From positions 12,216,349-12,280,348 of the forward strand of contig NC_088318.1 of assembly GCF_910592395.1 (NCBI RefSeq): a stretch of 64,000 nt of DNA, given 5' to 3'. Under the pieces are notes generated by a model, which was not told the DNA's origin, ran no database searches, and was given only the letters and a program-made list of their open reading frames with translations. This DNA comes from Lineus longissimus. Lineage: Eukaryota; Nemertea; Pilidiophora; Heteronemertea; Lineidae. Positions 1 through 12,630 of this stretch are shown piece by piece (the stretch's first letter is position 1; each line of letters begins with the position of its first letter). The position numbers were made by a program, and so were the translations under genes.

Positions 1-3000
1 GTGGTCATCACAGACATAGGTGCTTGCAACGAGAATTGATTATAGTAGCGATTGACTCTCTCGGTGGATTTGGACCCTTTCTTCTAGAGACTTGGAATAA
101 GACGAATAAATGATACATAAACTATTTGATTGGGGGCAAAATCATCCCCATGTCTTCACAAGTGAGTGGTCTTGTAATGCATTGTGTAAATTCCAGCTTT
201 GTGGTTCTCTGTTTGCGCACTAGGGGATTGCCGACAATCACCACTTGTTCTCCCTCCGTCAGATTCAGTTCTCGGAAGACTTTCTTGACTCTGATACTAT
301 TATGCTCCAAACGCCAGAGATGGATCAATACAAATCACCACAAATTGAAGAAGTCCCCTCGATCAAAAGTCCCCTCGCATTCAGCTCAAGAACTAAACCC
401 TCCTCTAACCATTTAATGATTTCAATTGCGGTGTCATTGAAATTCAATTGCGGTTTAATCGCACTTGATGTCAAGCTGTTAAATTCATGTGCTTAAATGC
501 TTTTCAAGGGCCAGGAAAAAAAGGTGTTTACGGTAGTGGTAAATTTATTTGTGCATGGGCGGAGTCTACGACTCATCACACCTAAATGAAATTCCTTTCA
601 TGTATTCGTGATCTGAGGAGCAAATAAACAGATATTCACATGTGATTCTTTCCTTCTTAAGTGCCACCACTCACTGACCAATGAAACAGAAGTGGTCTTA
701 TCGCACTTTTTTGTGGGATCACGACTTTTTCTAAATTGTCAATAAGACTCTACGATAACACCGTCCTCGCCATTAGACAAATCTTGCCACAGGAAGTCGG
801 GATTTGCTGAAGCGTGGAATCGTGCAATGGAACTTAACCCCAAAATCACTAAATCAATCCGAGACGAATCTCGCGTTTTTCTGACCGTGTGTCTTCTGGT
901 GGACATCCATTCCTTTCACTTGATTGAATGCCGAATGAAACCAGGGATAATGGCGTCGCGGACCAACTTGGTAATATTGCCGGAAGGCCTTGCGCACGCA
1001 GGGAAAAAATGAACGACATAATTCCAGCGCATTGACAGATCAAGGGCTATCAGCGGAGGCAGGAAACAATTGGTTCTTGCGAGATGGACCACGACTACTT
1101 GCCGAGTTCATTGCGTCAACGCTTAGCCATTACTAGCACCTATGTGAAATGTACAGGGGATTAGATTCATCTCAGAGTGATACGGACCTGCCGTGTCCAG
1201 ATAATAGATTTGTAACTAAGACATGGCAGACGTCAGAGCAGACAATGATCAGACGTGATTTTTCTGGCAGATGATGATATGTCTCTTGACCGGCCATGTG
1301 GAGCGGGCCGAAAAATTTCCTCGGACAAGAAGAAGGTCATCAGTTCTCGAAAAGATAGCGTGATGTTCGATTTTCTCTCGTGAAGTCGGTGATATTTGGA
1401 AGAATGGCTATTATGAGGAATCATTGGTTAAGAGGTAATTGATCTTACCAGTTTTAGGTGGTGTCATTTGCAGACATTTATTGTGGGGCTTCCACTTAAT
1501 AAAATGTATAGTTTTCAGAAACACTATCATAATCATACATTTATTCCTTTCCTTAACATTATAACACTGTCATTTGCCAAACAAACTCGTGCAAGGTGTG
1601 CGTTATATCCCAGGGTCAAATACTCGTATTATGCTGGGAGTAAATCTTTCATGAAATCCTGGGGCCTGCCCTTTGAAGACCTAACCCACATCCTCGCAGC
1701 TGGTCGTTGAAGACCCCGCTACGTTTTGTACAGCCTCATAATCTTGCACAAAGATCTTGTCACATCTTGTTAAACATGAATGAGTTACGACTAGCATTAC
1801 CTGCTCGAGATTTATTTCGACTAAGCCGTGATGAAATTGCATTGGCTTCCTCCTGGCCGGAGGTTACGGGCATTATGGATGTTTACTGGGCCACCATAGC
1901 GGAAGTCCTTTAGTTTCTTACGGGATAAATCAAAATCATTAAAGGAGGTGTCACACCCGTGTTATGTCATTACATTTCAGCCCTGTGTCCTTGGTCACGA
2001 CACTTGACAAAAATTGTAGCAGTGCAGATTGGTACTGTAATCCTTGAATTTTTCGTGTGCATTTTTTCGCCTTTTTTTCTTCGAAATTTCAACTCTTGTG
2101 CTCCTTATTACTTCTTTCTCTGTAACCCCATTCCACCCTTGGTGTTCGTTACCACATGACTCCATTGCAACTTCCTGAATTCATTGTCTAAGAACATCAC
2201 GGTCAGTAGATCCGCGAACCTGCTGCGTATTCATAAAAAACATTATTTTTTCGTAATATAATTTCACCCCACTGCTGGGGGAGGAAATAGGGTAGACGCG
2301 AGTTCGGATGATTTCCGCCCTCACTTGAACTAACAATGCATACGATTACATAGATTGTGTACAGGGATTGTCACCAGTTGGGGTGAAATAGACTGCATCA
2401 ATCAATCTCTTATACCTAACTGCTCACCAACAGAGGCTGATCGGGATGAAAAAATTGGAATTGACTCACAAGTATTTTTTTCATTACCATCAATTCCCTC
2501 ACCGGAAAGAAGTTTCCGTAAACTTTTTAACAAAATAACTTGTATTGGTGTCACACTTTTTGGAGTAATACGAGTGATCTGTATTATGTAGTTTTACAAT
2601 TGCCTGAAATTCGCAAAGGACCGGAAGGAAAATTGAACCTTGTTCGTTCTTTTTCTGTGAATACTATAGGTTAGGCGTATGACGTTCTGATCTTATATGA
2701 TCTTAACCCTCTAATACATGCTAGCATGTGATAAATGCGCAATGCACTGACATACATTCACTGTGCATTCACTGTACATAACAGTAGACGTGTGTTAAAA
2801 TTCACAATTTTAATTTGGTGAACTATGAAATTCATTCTGGTTTTTCGATAAATGTTTTTCTTCAGGATTTGTATATTTGCGGACAACGATTACTTGCGAA
2901 ATCTGCCTACCCTAAAAAATTAGATGGTTTACAGTAGACACATCTTAAAAGTGTTGAATTGCACTTAAACTCTGCTACACCAAAACGTTACTGGCATTTT

Positions 3001-3384
3001 TAGGCAGAAATCTCAGCATTTGCTCCGGAAATACAGCACCCATCAAAGAAGTATTTTCTAAAGCACAAACTAAATTGCATTTCCATAATTTGCAGTGGTC
3101 TGCAGTCACTGCCAACTGCCTTGAGGCCATTTCTCTTTGCACACATAACGCAATTAGTCGCTTAACACGTCCATGTTGGTCACAGTTGTCTGGAGATTTT
3201 TCACAGTTTTCTTTTCTCTGCTGGCCAGGTTAATAACGGCTGGAGCATTTTGAGACTTCAATGTTGGGCAGCAAGGTGGAAAAATTCACTTGACATTACT
3301 TGATGTGATGGCTTGCTTCTTATTTTGGTGGACAAAGAGCAGAGCAGACAAGTGATAATAATTGGAGGAAAACTTGGTATCTAT
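1..3384. other. No gene seen
   Basis: AT-rich sequence with only short, mutually overlapping open frames (up to 96 codons, 126-416, with an antisense frame at 122-328). There are no paired splice sites or repeats I could confirm. ATTAAAGGAGGTGTCACA at 1940 recurs near 25283, unexplained. Confidence 0.5.
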
Positions 3385-3525
3385 CGCCTGTGACAAAAAT
3401 TGCTAGTCTGTGGGGGTTGTTGCTGGTGCCTGCAATAAAGATAGATTTATTCCTGTGACTAGCAAGAAATATCCAACCCCAACAATGACGAGTGTAGCCG
3501 GCAGACAAGCAATCTTTTTATCACT
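3385..3525. repeat. Dispersed repeat family 2, diverged copy
   Basis: TGTGACAAAAATTGCTAGTC and TGGTGCCTGCAATAAAG match the family signature (CAGTGACAAAAATTGCTC, TTGCAGG), degraded. Confidence 0.4.
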
Positions 3526-4097
3526 GATCGCGACTGCTTGACAGAATTGGCCTTCTGCAGAGTGCTTTGGAGCTATCCTTGAATTTGTTCCTTCTGTATG
3601 GTTTTGGGCCCTGCATGCAGGGCAGAGAAAGTCAAATTGAAGACCTCACTCCTTACCCTTTTTAAAAAGTAACCACGTTCTTTTTACGGTCATTCTGGCC
3701 GATGCAGTCATTAATTATAAGCAAATATTCAATACAGTATATCGTAAAAAGTTAACAAAATTTGCATTTGTTGGTCACCTTTTTCCTAGCCACGAATGCT
3801 TGTTTTGGGATTATCACATCTGCCTGGACCTGACAGGGTCGACTTACTTTTCTACCATCATGACCATTACCAGAAAAAAGAGTTGTGACTTGTTGTACAA
3901 CAAGTTTTTCTCGTGGAAGGGTGTGCCCTTTGTCAATACCGTTACCTGAGCCTCGTGGTGCTTTTTCCAACCATTTTTATCCACCAGAGTTTTGCCACCT
4001 CTGCTATACTGTAGTTCATTTCAGGAGAAATTGGCATATAGATGTTTTGGCTCATAAAACATTTGTGTGTCATATTCTGAGCCGATTCTTTTGATTT

Positions 4098-4665
4098 TGT
4101 CTGAAAATTCCCCAACGTTCAGGCAGTGAAATTTTATCTCTGGCAAGTGACAAGTAACATAATGTGGCATGTTTTTCCCACAAACTACTTCTAAACTTCA
4201 TTTATTTCAATGGTCATGCAGTACGTCTCGCAAAATTTTTCCAAGACAGCCAATTTTGTTGGTTTTATCGGAAAATTCCATCACCTTCAGATGGTGTTAT
4301 TGTATCTCCCGCGTGTGTCTTGTTAACATAGAGGTGTTTTTTACCACGAGAATCCGCTTTAACGTCACTTCTTTCAAAGATCATCAGTCTGTCTCACAGA
4401 ATATCTCTGATACTGCCAATTTCGTTGGTTTTACCTAAGATTCGCAGCCTTTAAAGGGTGAAATTGTATCTCCTGTGTGTGACCAGTTAACATAATGTGG
4501 CATGTTTTTACCACTTTGTTTTTCTTCGACTTGATTTCTTTCAATGGTCATGAGTATGTCTTGCAGAATTTTTTGGAGACAGCCAATTTTAAAGGTTTTA
4601 TCTGAAAGTATCCCGATCTTCAGATGGTGAAATTATATCTCCTGCTTGTGACCATTATACAGATG
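4098..4665. repeat. Diverged tandem array, about 165-bp unit, 3.5 copies
   Basis: Each unit repeats GACAGCCAATTTTGTTGG, TTCAGATGGTGAAATTGTA, TCTCCTGTGTGTGACCAG, TTAACATAATGTGGCATG and a TTCTTTCAATGGTCATG block. Copies begin near 4098, 4263, 4433 and 4600. Divergence of perhaps 20-25% suggests an old array. Confidence 0.75.
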
Positions 4666-4800
4666 AGGTCGTTTTCAACCTCAGAAATTTTTCTGATCAA
4701 TGGTCTAGGATTTCAGTGATTTGTTATTTGGCTCCATGAGGCTTTGGATTTCACTCACTACTCAGCATTTGTCAGATTGGTGACAATCCTTGAAGACTAA

Positions 4801-5030
4801 GGTGCCCGCAAACTGGCAACTTTTGTCATCACGACTTGCAATCGTTAACAAGACTGCTCATTTGCAGTGGTAATGGCAGTCGATCAATATCAACAGTAGC
4901 GATTACTGGTTTTACCCGCAGATGAGAGATCTTCTTGTCACACGTTGCAACAATTACAATTACTATTGCAGGCCGCAGTGACAAAAATCTCTCATTTGCA
5001 GCTCACTTCGCAACAGGGGTTTCAAGGCAG
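4801..5030 (+). repeat. Dispersed repeat family 2, longest copy
   Basis: The blocks GGTGCCCGCAAACTGGCAAC, TTTTGTCATCACGACTTGC, TTTACCCGCAGATGAGAG, ATTGCAGGCCGCAGTGAC and AAAAATCTCTCATTTGCAGC are shared with the copies at 13996, 18841 and 47345. It has no terminal inverted repeats that I can see and no coding frame. Class unknown. Confidence 0.6.
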
Positions 5031-7500
5031 TTTCAAAACCCTGACAACAGTACAAAGAAAATGTTGTTCTCCAGAAGCAATTCCGTGTCCGACCTCGTAA
5101 TGATAAAAACTTTTCCCCACACCCCTTGCCTTTAACAGAAGCCAATATCACTATTTAAAAACAAGATTTAACACCGGTCCTCACCATTGAGTATGATATA
5201 TGTACAATAGCAACATTATTGTCTTGTCAAGTCCAGATTGTCCTTAAAAAAGATGCCGTTAAGGATGATCCAGTGTTTTGTTCTCGCATGTTGTACATGT
5301 TGTAAGAAGTTGTATCACCCTTGTAGATTTAAAGCTTTTCTGTCATGTCCTTGTGTGCTCAAAAATATGGCCGACATTTTTCTGCATGTGCCATATTTTT
5401 AGGTGATAAGGGATGCTGGATGTGCTGTATTTTTTCATGATACTGCGATAAGAGAATTTGCTTGGCTGCTGAGGAGATACCCTGCAGGATGAGTTATCGT
5501 GTCATTTATGGGTCCTGAATCTGCTCTTTGATAATCTGATATTCTGTTCATAGACTTTTGGAAACTGTAGTGAATATATGTTTGTATGAATATGAATCTG
5601 CAAACTGAAAAGCAAGGGTTACGTCATCAGACTTATTAACTATCTGCGAGCAGGAACACAAAGTGTTAAGTCATCAGACTTATTTACTATCTGCGAGCAG
5701 AAAAACCAAAGTTCACCAGAAGAAAACAGTAATTCTCACCATAGGGTTCACAGTAGGTGGAGAAAAAAACCTGCGGCTACCTAATTACCTCGCATGGTTA
5801 TTAGGGCCAAAATTACCGGCTACGTCAAAGAAGTCACATTGTCAGAACGCATCATGCAAGTTCTACCCATGTGGCGGGCTAGGCGTGAACTATTACACAA
5901 GGATGGCGAAGAGAACGTAATGATTAGGAAAAAATGTGTGAAAGATGGCAGTTTGGATGCGATGGCACCTGGGGCAAACTTGTGTGGCGTAATGGACGTC
6001 ACGATGTAACGTATGTCGTTTTCGATGTGATGATATAGGGTTTATGTTGAGGATGTCTCTGGCTTGTTAAGCTACAATGTCAGTGTCTGGGAATGCCCAT
6101 TTTGCCTATTATAAACAACAACTATGCTATCTTTTTTGCACTTTGTGACATTGTTCTATTTTTGCTCCATTTTTGTTGGTAGCTGACTTCAGCCAAGGTT
6201 AAAATAAGGTAGTTTATACTGTCTATACTGGCTAAATTGGCAAAATCTGCAATTGTCCAAACTCGTTCCTGCTTTATGTGCTTGTGACAAAAATGGACAA
6301 ATAAACCTCTCTTCTTCCCACGAAAGGAAATAAGTTTCTTCACTATCTCAGCACATTGAATACCTCTTCTAAGCCAAAAAAGTTTTAATATCCAATAACA
6401 TTGTACTGTACATTGTCTACTTTCGAAAATACTGACAGGAGTTAGAAGAAATAAATTTAATCAGCATTGATACCAGATAATGAGAAATTCTCTAGACATT
6501 TGTCGCGCAATTGTTGTCTTGGAATAAAACTTCATGAACATGATGAAAGAAAATTGCCAACTTACTGAATGATTTTTTTAACCAGAACTTCATTTCCTCT
6601 CCTGGAAATCTATTGGCCTTATAAACATGGCCGACTTTTGTCTCGGCGATCTAATGTCTTTGTAATGGCTGCGTAGGGACAGTCAAGGAGAGTATGCATG
6701 TTTTTTTTGAGGCAGGAATTCATTAGGGAAATTCTTGGATATATTGAAAGGTTTCACTTGGAGTGGCTTGAAGGGAATGGTAATAATTGATGAGAAAAAA
6801 AAGACTTTTGGCAGTGGCAGTCTTGCCTGTTGCTATTGCAAGGGTATGCGTACACGCTCGGTAATTTAGTCACAGAAATACAATCTTCGATGGCTTCATA
6901 TGAGAGGGTGTCGGGGAGAGGAGAAAAATTGTTCAGGCGTTTGGTTACAAACTACCGGCATAATTGAGCGGGGGAAAAAATGGGAAAAAACAAACGTGTC
7001 CAGTGTCGGTCTTAACCATTGCAATAGATACATAGACATTTGATACCATGACAAATTTGTTGAGGGTGGTGTTGAAATGTTTACTGTTTTCATTGGAAAA
7101 GGGGTCGGCTATACTCAAAGATTTCATGCAGAAGTGTATATGAGTTAACAGTGGTAGTGGTTTAGAAAATGTGTGTTAAACTATCCGTCCTTGACCAGCC
7201 AGTACGAATCTCAAATCAAGAGGATTGTATTCGATAGTCATAGATCCTTATTGCCCTTATCGGTCATTCCTCATCACATTATCCTTAGCTGACGATCATC
7301 AAACTTGGACCAAGTTCATTCAGAAAGACCGGCGTGGTCCGACTTAGAATTCACCTCACATCTGTTGTGTGGCTATTTTTAATCCCCGATGTCCCTTCAT
7401 GCCCTCGAGACCAGGGGCAATGATGAAGTGAATGGACTGACTGACCAGGGCAGTGGCTACTTGGCAGCTGTTAACTCTACTACACGATGCCTTGACTGTT
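5031..7500. other. No gene seen apart from one small duplication
   Basis: Unique AT-rich sequence. Open frames near 5663-6009 (85 and 71 codons, overlapping on both strands) lack splice or start support. Confidence 0.45.
5623..5700. repeat. Two-copy tandem repeat, 47-bp period
   Basis: GTCATCAGACTTATTAACTA with TCTGCGAGCAG occurs at 5623 and again at 5670 with one change. Confidence 0.75.
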
Positions 7501-7564
7501 CTTAAAGGCATACACTTTATTTTCCTGTACCACCAGTAATTACAAACGGCGTACCCCTTTAAGG
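7501..7564 (-). mobile_element. MITE family 3 (TTTAAAGGGGTACGCC type), short deletion form
   Basis: The right end complement, CCTTAAAGGGGTACGCCGTT, and the left end CTTAAAGGCATACACTTT are inverted repeats. The middle GTACCACCAGTAATTAC matches the complement of the family start seen at 56671. Confidence 0.65.
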
Positions 7565-7974
7565 AAGTCAGAGTAATCCAAGACTACAAACAAACCAGAA
7601 AGTTAAACAAAACCACGAACATCTGTAGAGATGATATATAATTACCTGAGTAGTAATTACAAAGAGACAATTAGTAAATTCTTGAACCCAGGTCAAATGG
7701 TGATAGTACACAAATACTCCTTTTCCTTGGAATGATACCTTCAAAGGGCAGCTGGCCTGATCGAATGTCTAGTCCATCTCACCCTATGGTGAGCGTATCC
7801 GTCTGTGCATGCTATTATAGAATTGCACACTGATATACATTGGTTTTCAGCCAGCTTAGATTGGGATGAAAGTTGTACTATTGGCAAATTGTTTTGAAAG
7901 GAAACTGAGTTGTGCACTAACTGTGTGAAGTTCTGGTATGTTTTTGATTCTCAAGTTTCTCCGCAACTTCACTT

Positions 7975-8012
7975 GATATCTTGACCGGGGAGAGATATCT
8001 TGACCGGTGAGA
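7975..8012. repeat. Two-copy tandem repeat, 19-bp unit
   Basis: GATATCTTGACCGGGGAGA is followed directly by GATATCTTGACCGGTGAGA. Confidence 0.75.
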
Positions 8013-8058
8013 ACATAGGGTCATTCGTTAGCTCCGGTTAAGCAGAATATCAGGTGTT

Positions 8059-8156
8059 AGCAAAGAATCTTCCCAGAAATTGAAGCCAAAGCACAAGCAA
8101 ATGTCCAAGCAGCAGATCAGGGGGGCAAAGAATCTTCCGGAAATTGAAGCAAGCAC
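8059..8156. repeat. Direct repeat of about 33 bp
   Basis: GCAAAGAATCTTCC and GAAATTGAAGC blocks occur at 8059-8100 and 8124-8156, with a 23-bp spacer. Confidence 0.65.
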
Positions 8157-8677
8157 TACCATTTGACTGCTTCTAGTTAACGAAGGTTTCAGTTTTCAGA
8201 TATCACTTCTCCAAATCATGAATTTATGACTCATTTCGGAGGAAATCGAACTAAACTGAAAGACTGTAACCAATTTGAACAATTACAATTCGACACACCC
8301 ATGGAACGATATCCATTTCCAATAATTCCTTGACCCATTGACCGCTTTCAATTAAGCATTTAGTTGGCTTAACCTTCATTGACCTTCCCCAACCTTTGTT
8401 CTCCATTCGTTTGTTCAATTAGCCTTTGGCTTGGATCTGTTGGTCACTTGAGAAACTTCGCGCTCAGATTGGTGTGAAGTTTCACGAGATACTCCGATTA
8501 CTCGGAGGTAATGTGGTATGAATTTCTCGAGTATGCCTCGCAGGTTTTGTTGAAATGTTAGTCCAGTGGCGTTGACAGTGTCCGAGCTATGAAGGGTTTG
8601 CGGCTACGTCAATGGCCATATTGAGTGGCCGAGGCTTTTTGCGTAGAGTTGCTGGCGACTTTGATATGGTAACCGCT

Positions 8678-8885
8678 GAGCATGCTGAGCTGTAGGCTAC
8701 ATTTTAGGTCTGGTCAGTTGAGCGTGATGGCGAACTTGTGAACTTTTGTATCTGTGAGATTGATTAAAACTAATATCGTGATTTGTTAACTCTGATCAAA
8801 AAGCTTTTGGCTGAGAATTTGGGAGTCAAGCTGTTATTCGAGCATCCTGAGCTTAAGGCTACGTTTTAGGTCAGGTCAGGTTAGC
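8678..8885. repeat. Direct repeat, 46 bp, 162-bp spacing
   Basis: GAGCATGCTGAGCTGTAGGC with TACATTTTAGGTCTGGTCAG at 8678-8723 recurs as GAGCATCCTGAGCTTAAGGC with TACGTTTTAGGTCAGGTCAG at 8840-8885. Confidence 0.7.
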
Positions 8886-9945
8886 TCTTACATGAATTAG
8901 TAGAACTCTTGTGCCTTCTTCAGTATCTTCTGAAAGATGATTCAGTTGGCTCTTAAGTCTTAGCAAAACCATCTTGCTGATTCCATCATCTTCCAACAAG
9001 CAATCACTACCGACTGCCCAACACACTACCCCTCAGGCCAACCGTGGGCAGCGCAGATTGAAACTTTGAGAAAATTGTATCGATTTGGTGACAAACCCCG
9101 TCAATACCCATTAAAACCTCACAGCATCAGTCCGAGCAACCCCACAAGCTAAAACACCACTTTGGCCAGTGCAAGCTAAAAAAACATGAATTCACGCCAC
9201 TATACACCAGTCGTACCCACAGGCTATGGAGGTCAGTTCACATTTTCCACCTGGCCAGTCAGAACTACTGGCAACGGTGCAGCGCTGCTTTAGAAAACTT
9301 TTCTTATAACGATATTTGTTTGATGGTCGTTAGTGTCCATGATGAGATATTCGGTTGTTGTTTGCAGATCGGTTTATATCGGAGTTATATTTGGTTTCCA
9401 TAATACTCAATAGTGGTTTGATTTTACAATTTACCTGAAACTGCTCATCGGTAATCGTTACTCTCGAAACACGATTTGTTCAATTTTATTGTATTCCATT
9501 CAAATCTCAATGCTCTGAACTTTAAACTCAAATTGCCCAATTGATTTTGAAAACTATAATGGAAGATTTCATGAAAGTCATTGAAGCATTTGATTTGGAG
9601 TGACACAGATTGGATTTGTTTGACCACCAATCAATTCTTCTTGTCATTTGACCAATATTATCATCGGGAATGTCGACTTTGTGTCAAAATTCATTGATTG
9701 TATGCAGTTTAATGTCTCAATTTAAATTCTTCCATTGAATCTTAAGAACAGTGATTGACGTATGGGTGAAATTCCTTGAAGCGTTGAATTAGTGCACGTC
9801 TTATGTATCAATTTATTGGAATCTTTTGAAATGAACCTTTGAACTCCACGAGTCTGAGCCATTGCAACCAATTTAACATATTCAGATTTAACTTTTGTTC
9901 AGCATCTTGTGTTTTGTGTCCTTACCAGGTTGTAGAGTGCTCTAG
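8886..9945. other. No gene seen
   Basis: Unique AT-rich sequence; nothing beyond frames of about 60 codons. Confidence 0.45.
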
Positions 9946-10090
9946 TGCCTGGCAGACAAGCAGTTTTTGTTGCAACCGTTCATCAATCACATGCACCTGC
10001 GATGACCACCACAGATGAGCAATATTTCACTCATGCGATTATGACCAGAAACAAAAAAAATTGCCCATTTGTAGGGTGCTCAAGTTAAAG
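9946..10090 (+). repeat. Dispersed repeat family 2, diverged copy
   Basis: It shares TTTTTGTTGCAACCGTTC, ATGCACCTGCGATGACCAC and AAATTGCCCATTTGTAGGG with the family. Confidence 0.45.
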
Positions 10091-10465
10091 CACAATTGGT
10101 GTCTTAGAATATGGTTGAGTGACTTGTTTAAGATGTACCTATAGTAAGCTACATGCAAGCTGCTTAGTTTTCCCCTGCAGTTTAGCTCCAAATTGTCAGT
10201 GTTTGACGAGACAACTAATGCTTCCTGTTCGGTATCAAATTCTTTAAACCGACTGCCCCTCATAGTTATAGATATAATAGTGGTGCGAATCTTGTACAGT
10301 TTCGGTCTCATATACATTTGAAGTGACTAACTTGAAGAGCAAGCTGACGAAGACCTAAATTGCGCCAATGCAACTTGACCCGCCCCCATACAGCTTGACC
10401 CGCCGGCCCCTCATTACTCTTGTAAGACTTCCATACTCTACGGTTTCTGTTTTTTCTCGTTACAG

Positions 10466-10560
10466 GTAATTATTCTCCTTGTTCCCTGATTGAAAAAGAG
10501 AGGTGGAGTAAAGGATATGTTTCTTTCCTGTCTGGAGGTTACACTGGCTCTAAGAAATAA
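10466..10560 (+). CDS. Weak candidate terminal exon or recursive-type splice site
   Basis: A very strong pyrimidine tract (TTTCTGTTTTTTCTCGTTACAG) ends at 10465 and the next bases are GTAATT, again an AG|GTA junction. In phase 1 the downstream frame reads NYSPCSLIEKERWSKGYVS, then FLSGGYTGSKK, then TAA at 10558-10560. Internal donor-like sites (GAGAG|GTGGAG, GGAG|GTTACA) exist. It lies 12.5 kb upstream of the first coding exon at 23031 and about 35 bases before a decayed MITE end, so a chance acceptor is quite possible. Confidence 0.18.
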
Positions 10561-10594
10561 TGGCCTTTGAGCTTTTGAATAACCTTAAAGGTTA

Positions 10595-10659
10595 CTAGTG
10601 TCCTTAATAGAGAGGTTGTCCTTAGTAGACAGGTGTCTGCTAAGGGAGGTTCCACTGTA
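10595..10659 (+). mobile_element. MITE family 1 (TACAGTNGAACCTC type), right end only
   Basis: The sequence runs from ACTAGTGTCCTTAATAGAGAGG to the terminus GGGAGGTTCCACTGTA. It matches the right third of the full copies at 23816 and 54138; the left part is missing. Confidence 0.7.
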
Positions 10660-12538
10660 AAAAAATGTAGGTATGTTTCACTTCCTAACCACAAATGGAC
10701 TGACTTTTGAGAAAGCAGAAATAAGGAGCAGAAGAAGACTTAAATCATCAGAGAACCAATAAAAAACTCCTGATAAACCTCTGCATAATTACACATTATC
10801 CGCTATTTAGCTTCGGAAAACATCATTTTGTGATTTATTACTACTCGATCCACATGATGTCACACCGAATGAAACTTCACATTAACATCAAGATATACCG
10901 AGTTGACGCAGAAAGTAAAGGAATGAATAAAGTTTTCCAGCGGGAATCAATTATCGTCGGGATTTGTCCGTTGTATAAATCTTACGGGAATCCCATGATC
11001 CTTTGGTTTGGTTTGATTCTGATTGGTTCTGATGAATTCTACTTGATTTATATTGTGCTAACATTGTTTGTATTTGCGAAAATCTGACAAACCGTAATCA
11101 TATAAATGAAAATCGATTCAAATGTCTTGATTAGCCGAAGTACACCGCAGTGTGTCGTAGCGTGATCCCGTAAAATGATTACTCGGAAAAACTCGATGTA
11201 ATACTTTTACCTTGCAAGGAAAAAGGCGTAAGGTTGGACGATAAAGAAAATCTATTCAAGTGATTTGGTTTGTTTACAGAAATAGCCTAGCAGACGACAG
11301 AAAATGCGGCCGCGTGGACGCCTAATCTGCATAAGGTGATTATGACCAAGGAATAAGTCACAACTTTTTACCGAATAGATAAAAATCTATTGCGGTTAAT
11401 GCAGTGCTAAAGGGATGTAAAATGGTTACTATTGAAAAACAATTGAGGTTATCTTTGTGGAGAGCAGTACCTCAACCGACGACAAGAATTGATGCGTGGA
11501 CACTGAATCTGCATAAACATGATAAAGTGATTATCACCAAAGAACAATGCACAACTTTTTATCAGGTAAAAAAATCTATCTGCAATAAATGGAGGTAAAA
11601 CAATAAATACTGAAAAATCCCTGTCTGCCGCAAAAAAGTGTTTGCGTAGATTGCCAGTGAGGGGCAATCTTGACACATAATAACACGTTATTTGCACGAT
11701 ATGATCATGGCAAAACAGTGAGACACAACTTCCCTATGTGGTGTAGAAAGAAACGCATTGCCGTTAATGGCCATAAAACAACTTCAATTGAAAAATGACA
11801 GATATCTATCTTGAAAAAGCTACTTTGTAGTGTGAATCAAAGAGTGACAAGTTTTTCATCCTGGGGTCATTTTGTGTAGTCCTGGGGTCATTTTGCGTCA
11901 CTAAATCAAGATGGCTTCTCTCCCCGATTAATGCGGCGGACTGCGTTTTTAACATATCGGTGCATTGGGTTGATCAGAATTGTGTGCTTGGTCGCGTTTA
12001 CGCTCCTTCATCAGAGCGATTGACTCGTTGGATGTTGTATGTGGTGGGGTCAAAGGGCTAATGAACAAAAATCTCATTGGTGCGTTTTTAGTCTGATTCA
12101 TATCTGATTTCTGAAATGACCACTGAGCATCAATCTAAACTGAAACCAGTAGAAAATGAATGAAACACTAATCAAATTTGTGTCAAACAATGTCAAATGG
12201 TCAGTGGACCTCGACATATCAGACATACCTCACGGACAACCACCAACTGCCAGTCCATCTGTGATAATTGTAGTTTTAGGACCCACTTAATATCCAATTG
12301 AAAAGAAGGGCACGTGCCTCACAATACTCCGCTTTGACCATTGTTGTCGAACACCCAATTGACCGAGAAATTTTCACGGTCTGGCAACTGTGACAATTTC
12401 GAGATTGTAGGATTGCCTCAGGGCTGGAATCAGAACTCTGGACCTTCGGACCACTATTTTGATTTGACTTGTGAATGGCCCTGCACCTGTTTCCATATTA
12501 GAATGAAAAACTGGTCTGATTGGTTTGAGCATAAAGCT
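10660..12538. other. Tandem array and unique sequence
   Basis: Apart from the 11283-11800 array nothing is recognised. An AAGATGGCTTCTC start context at 11910 is followed by a stop after six codons. Confidence 0.45.
11283..11800. repeat. Diverged tandem array, about 185-200-bp unit, three copies
   Basis: CGACGACAAGAATTGATGCG, GTGGACACTGAATCTGCATA, AAGTGATTATCACCAA and CACAACTTTTTATC recur at 11283-11421, 11467-11606 and, degraded, 11690-11800. Open frames here on both strands are products of the repeat. Confidence 0.65.
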
Positions 12539-12630
12539 GGCTTATGATGAAAGATGCCCGGACGCCCGTTCTCGCCCGACGCCTGGGCGTAGGTGGTCAT
12601 CGGGCATCCAGGCATCTTTCGTCATAAGCC
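12539..12630. mobile_element. 92-bp palindromic element
   Basis: The left arm GGCTTATGATGAAAGATGCC and the complement of the right arm, GGCTTATGACGAAAGATGCC, extend to about 28 paired bases. A GC-rich loop of about 35 bases has its own small pairings (CGCCC / GGGCG). It is probably a tiny foldback transposon; a structured RNA is the alternative. Confidence 0.7.

Noticed and set aside
11404-11697. 64- and 82-codon frames on opposite strands
   Set aside because: They lie within a diverged tandem array and are repeat artefacts.
11905-11935. AAGATGGCTTCTC start context
   Set aside because: Stops after six codons with no donor before the stop.
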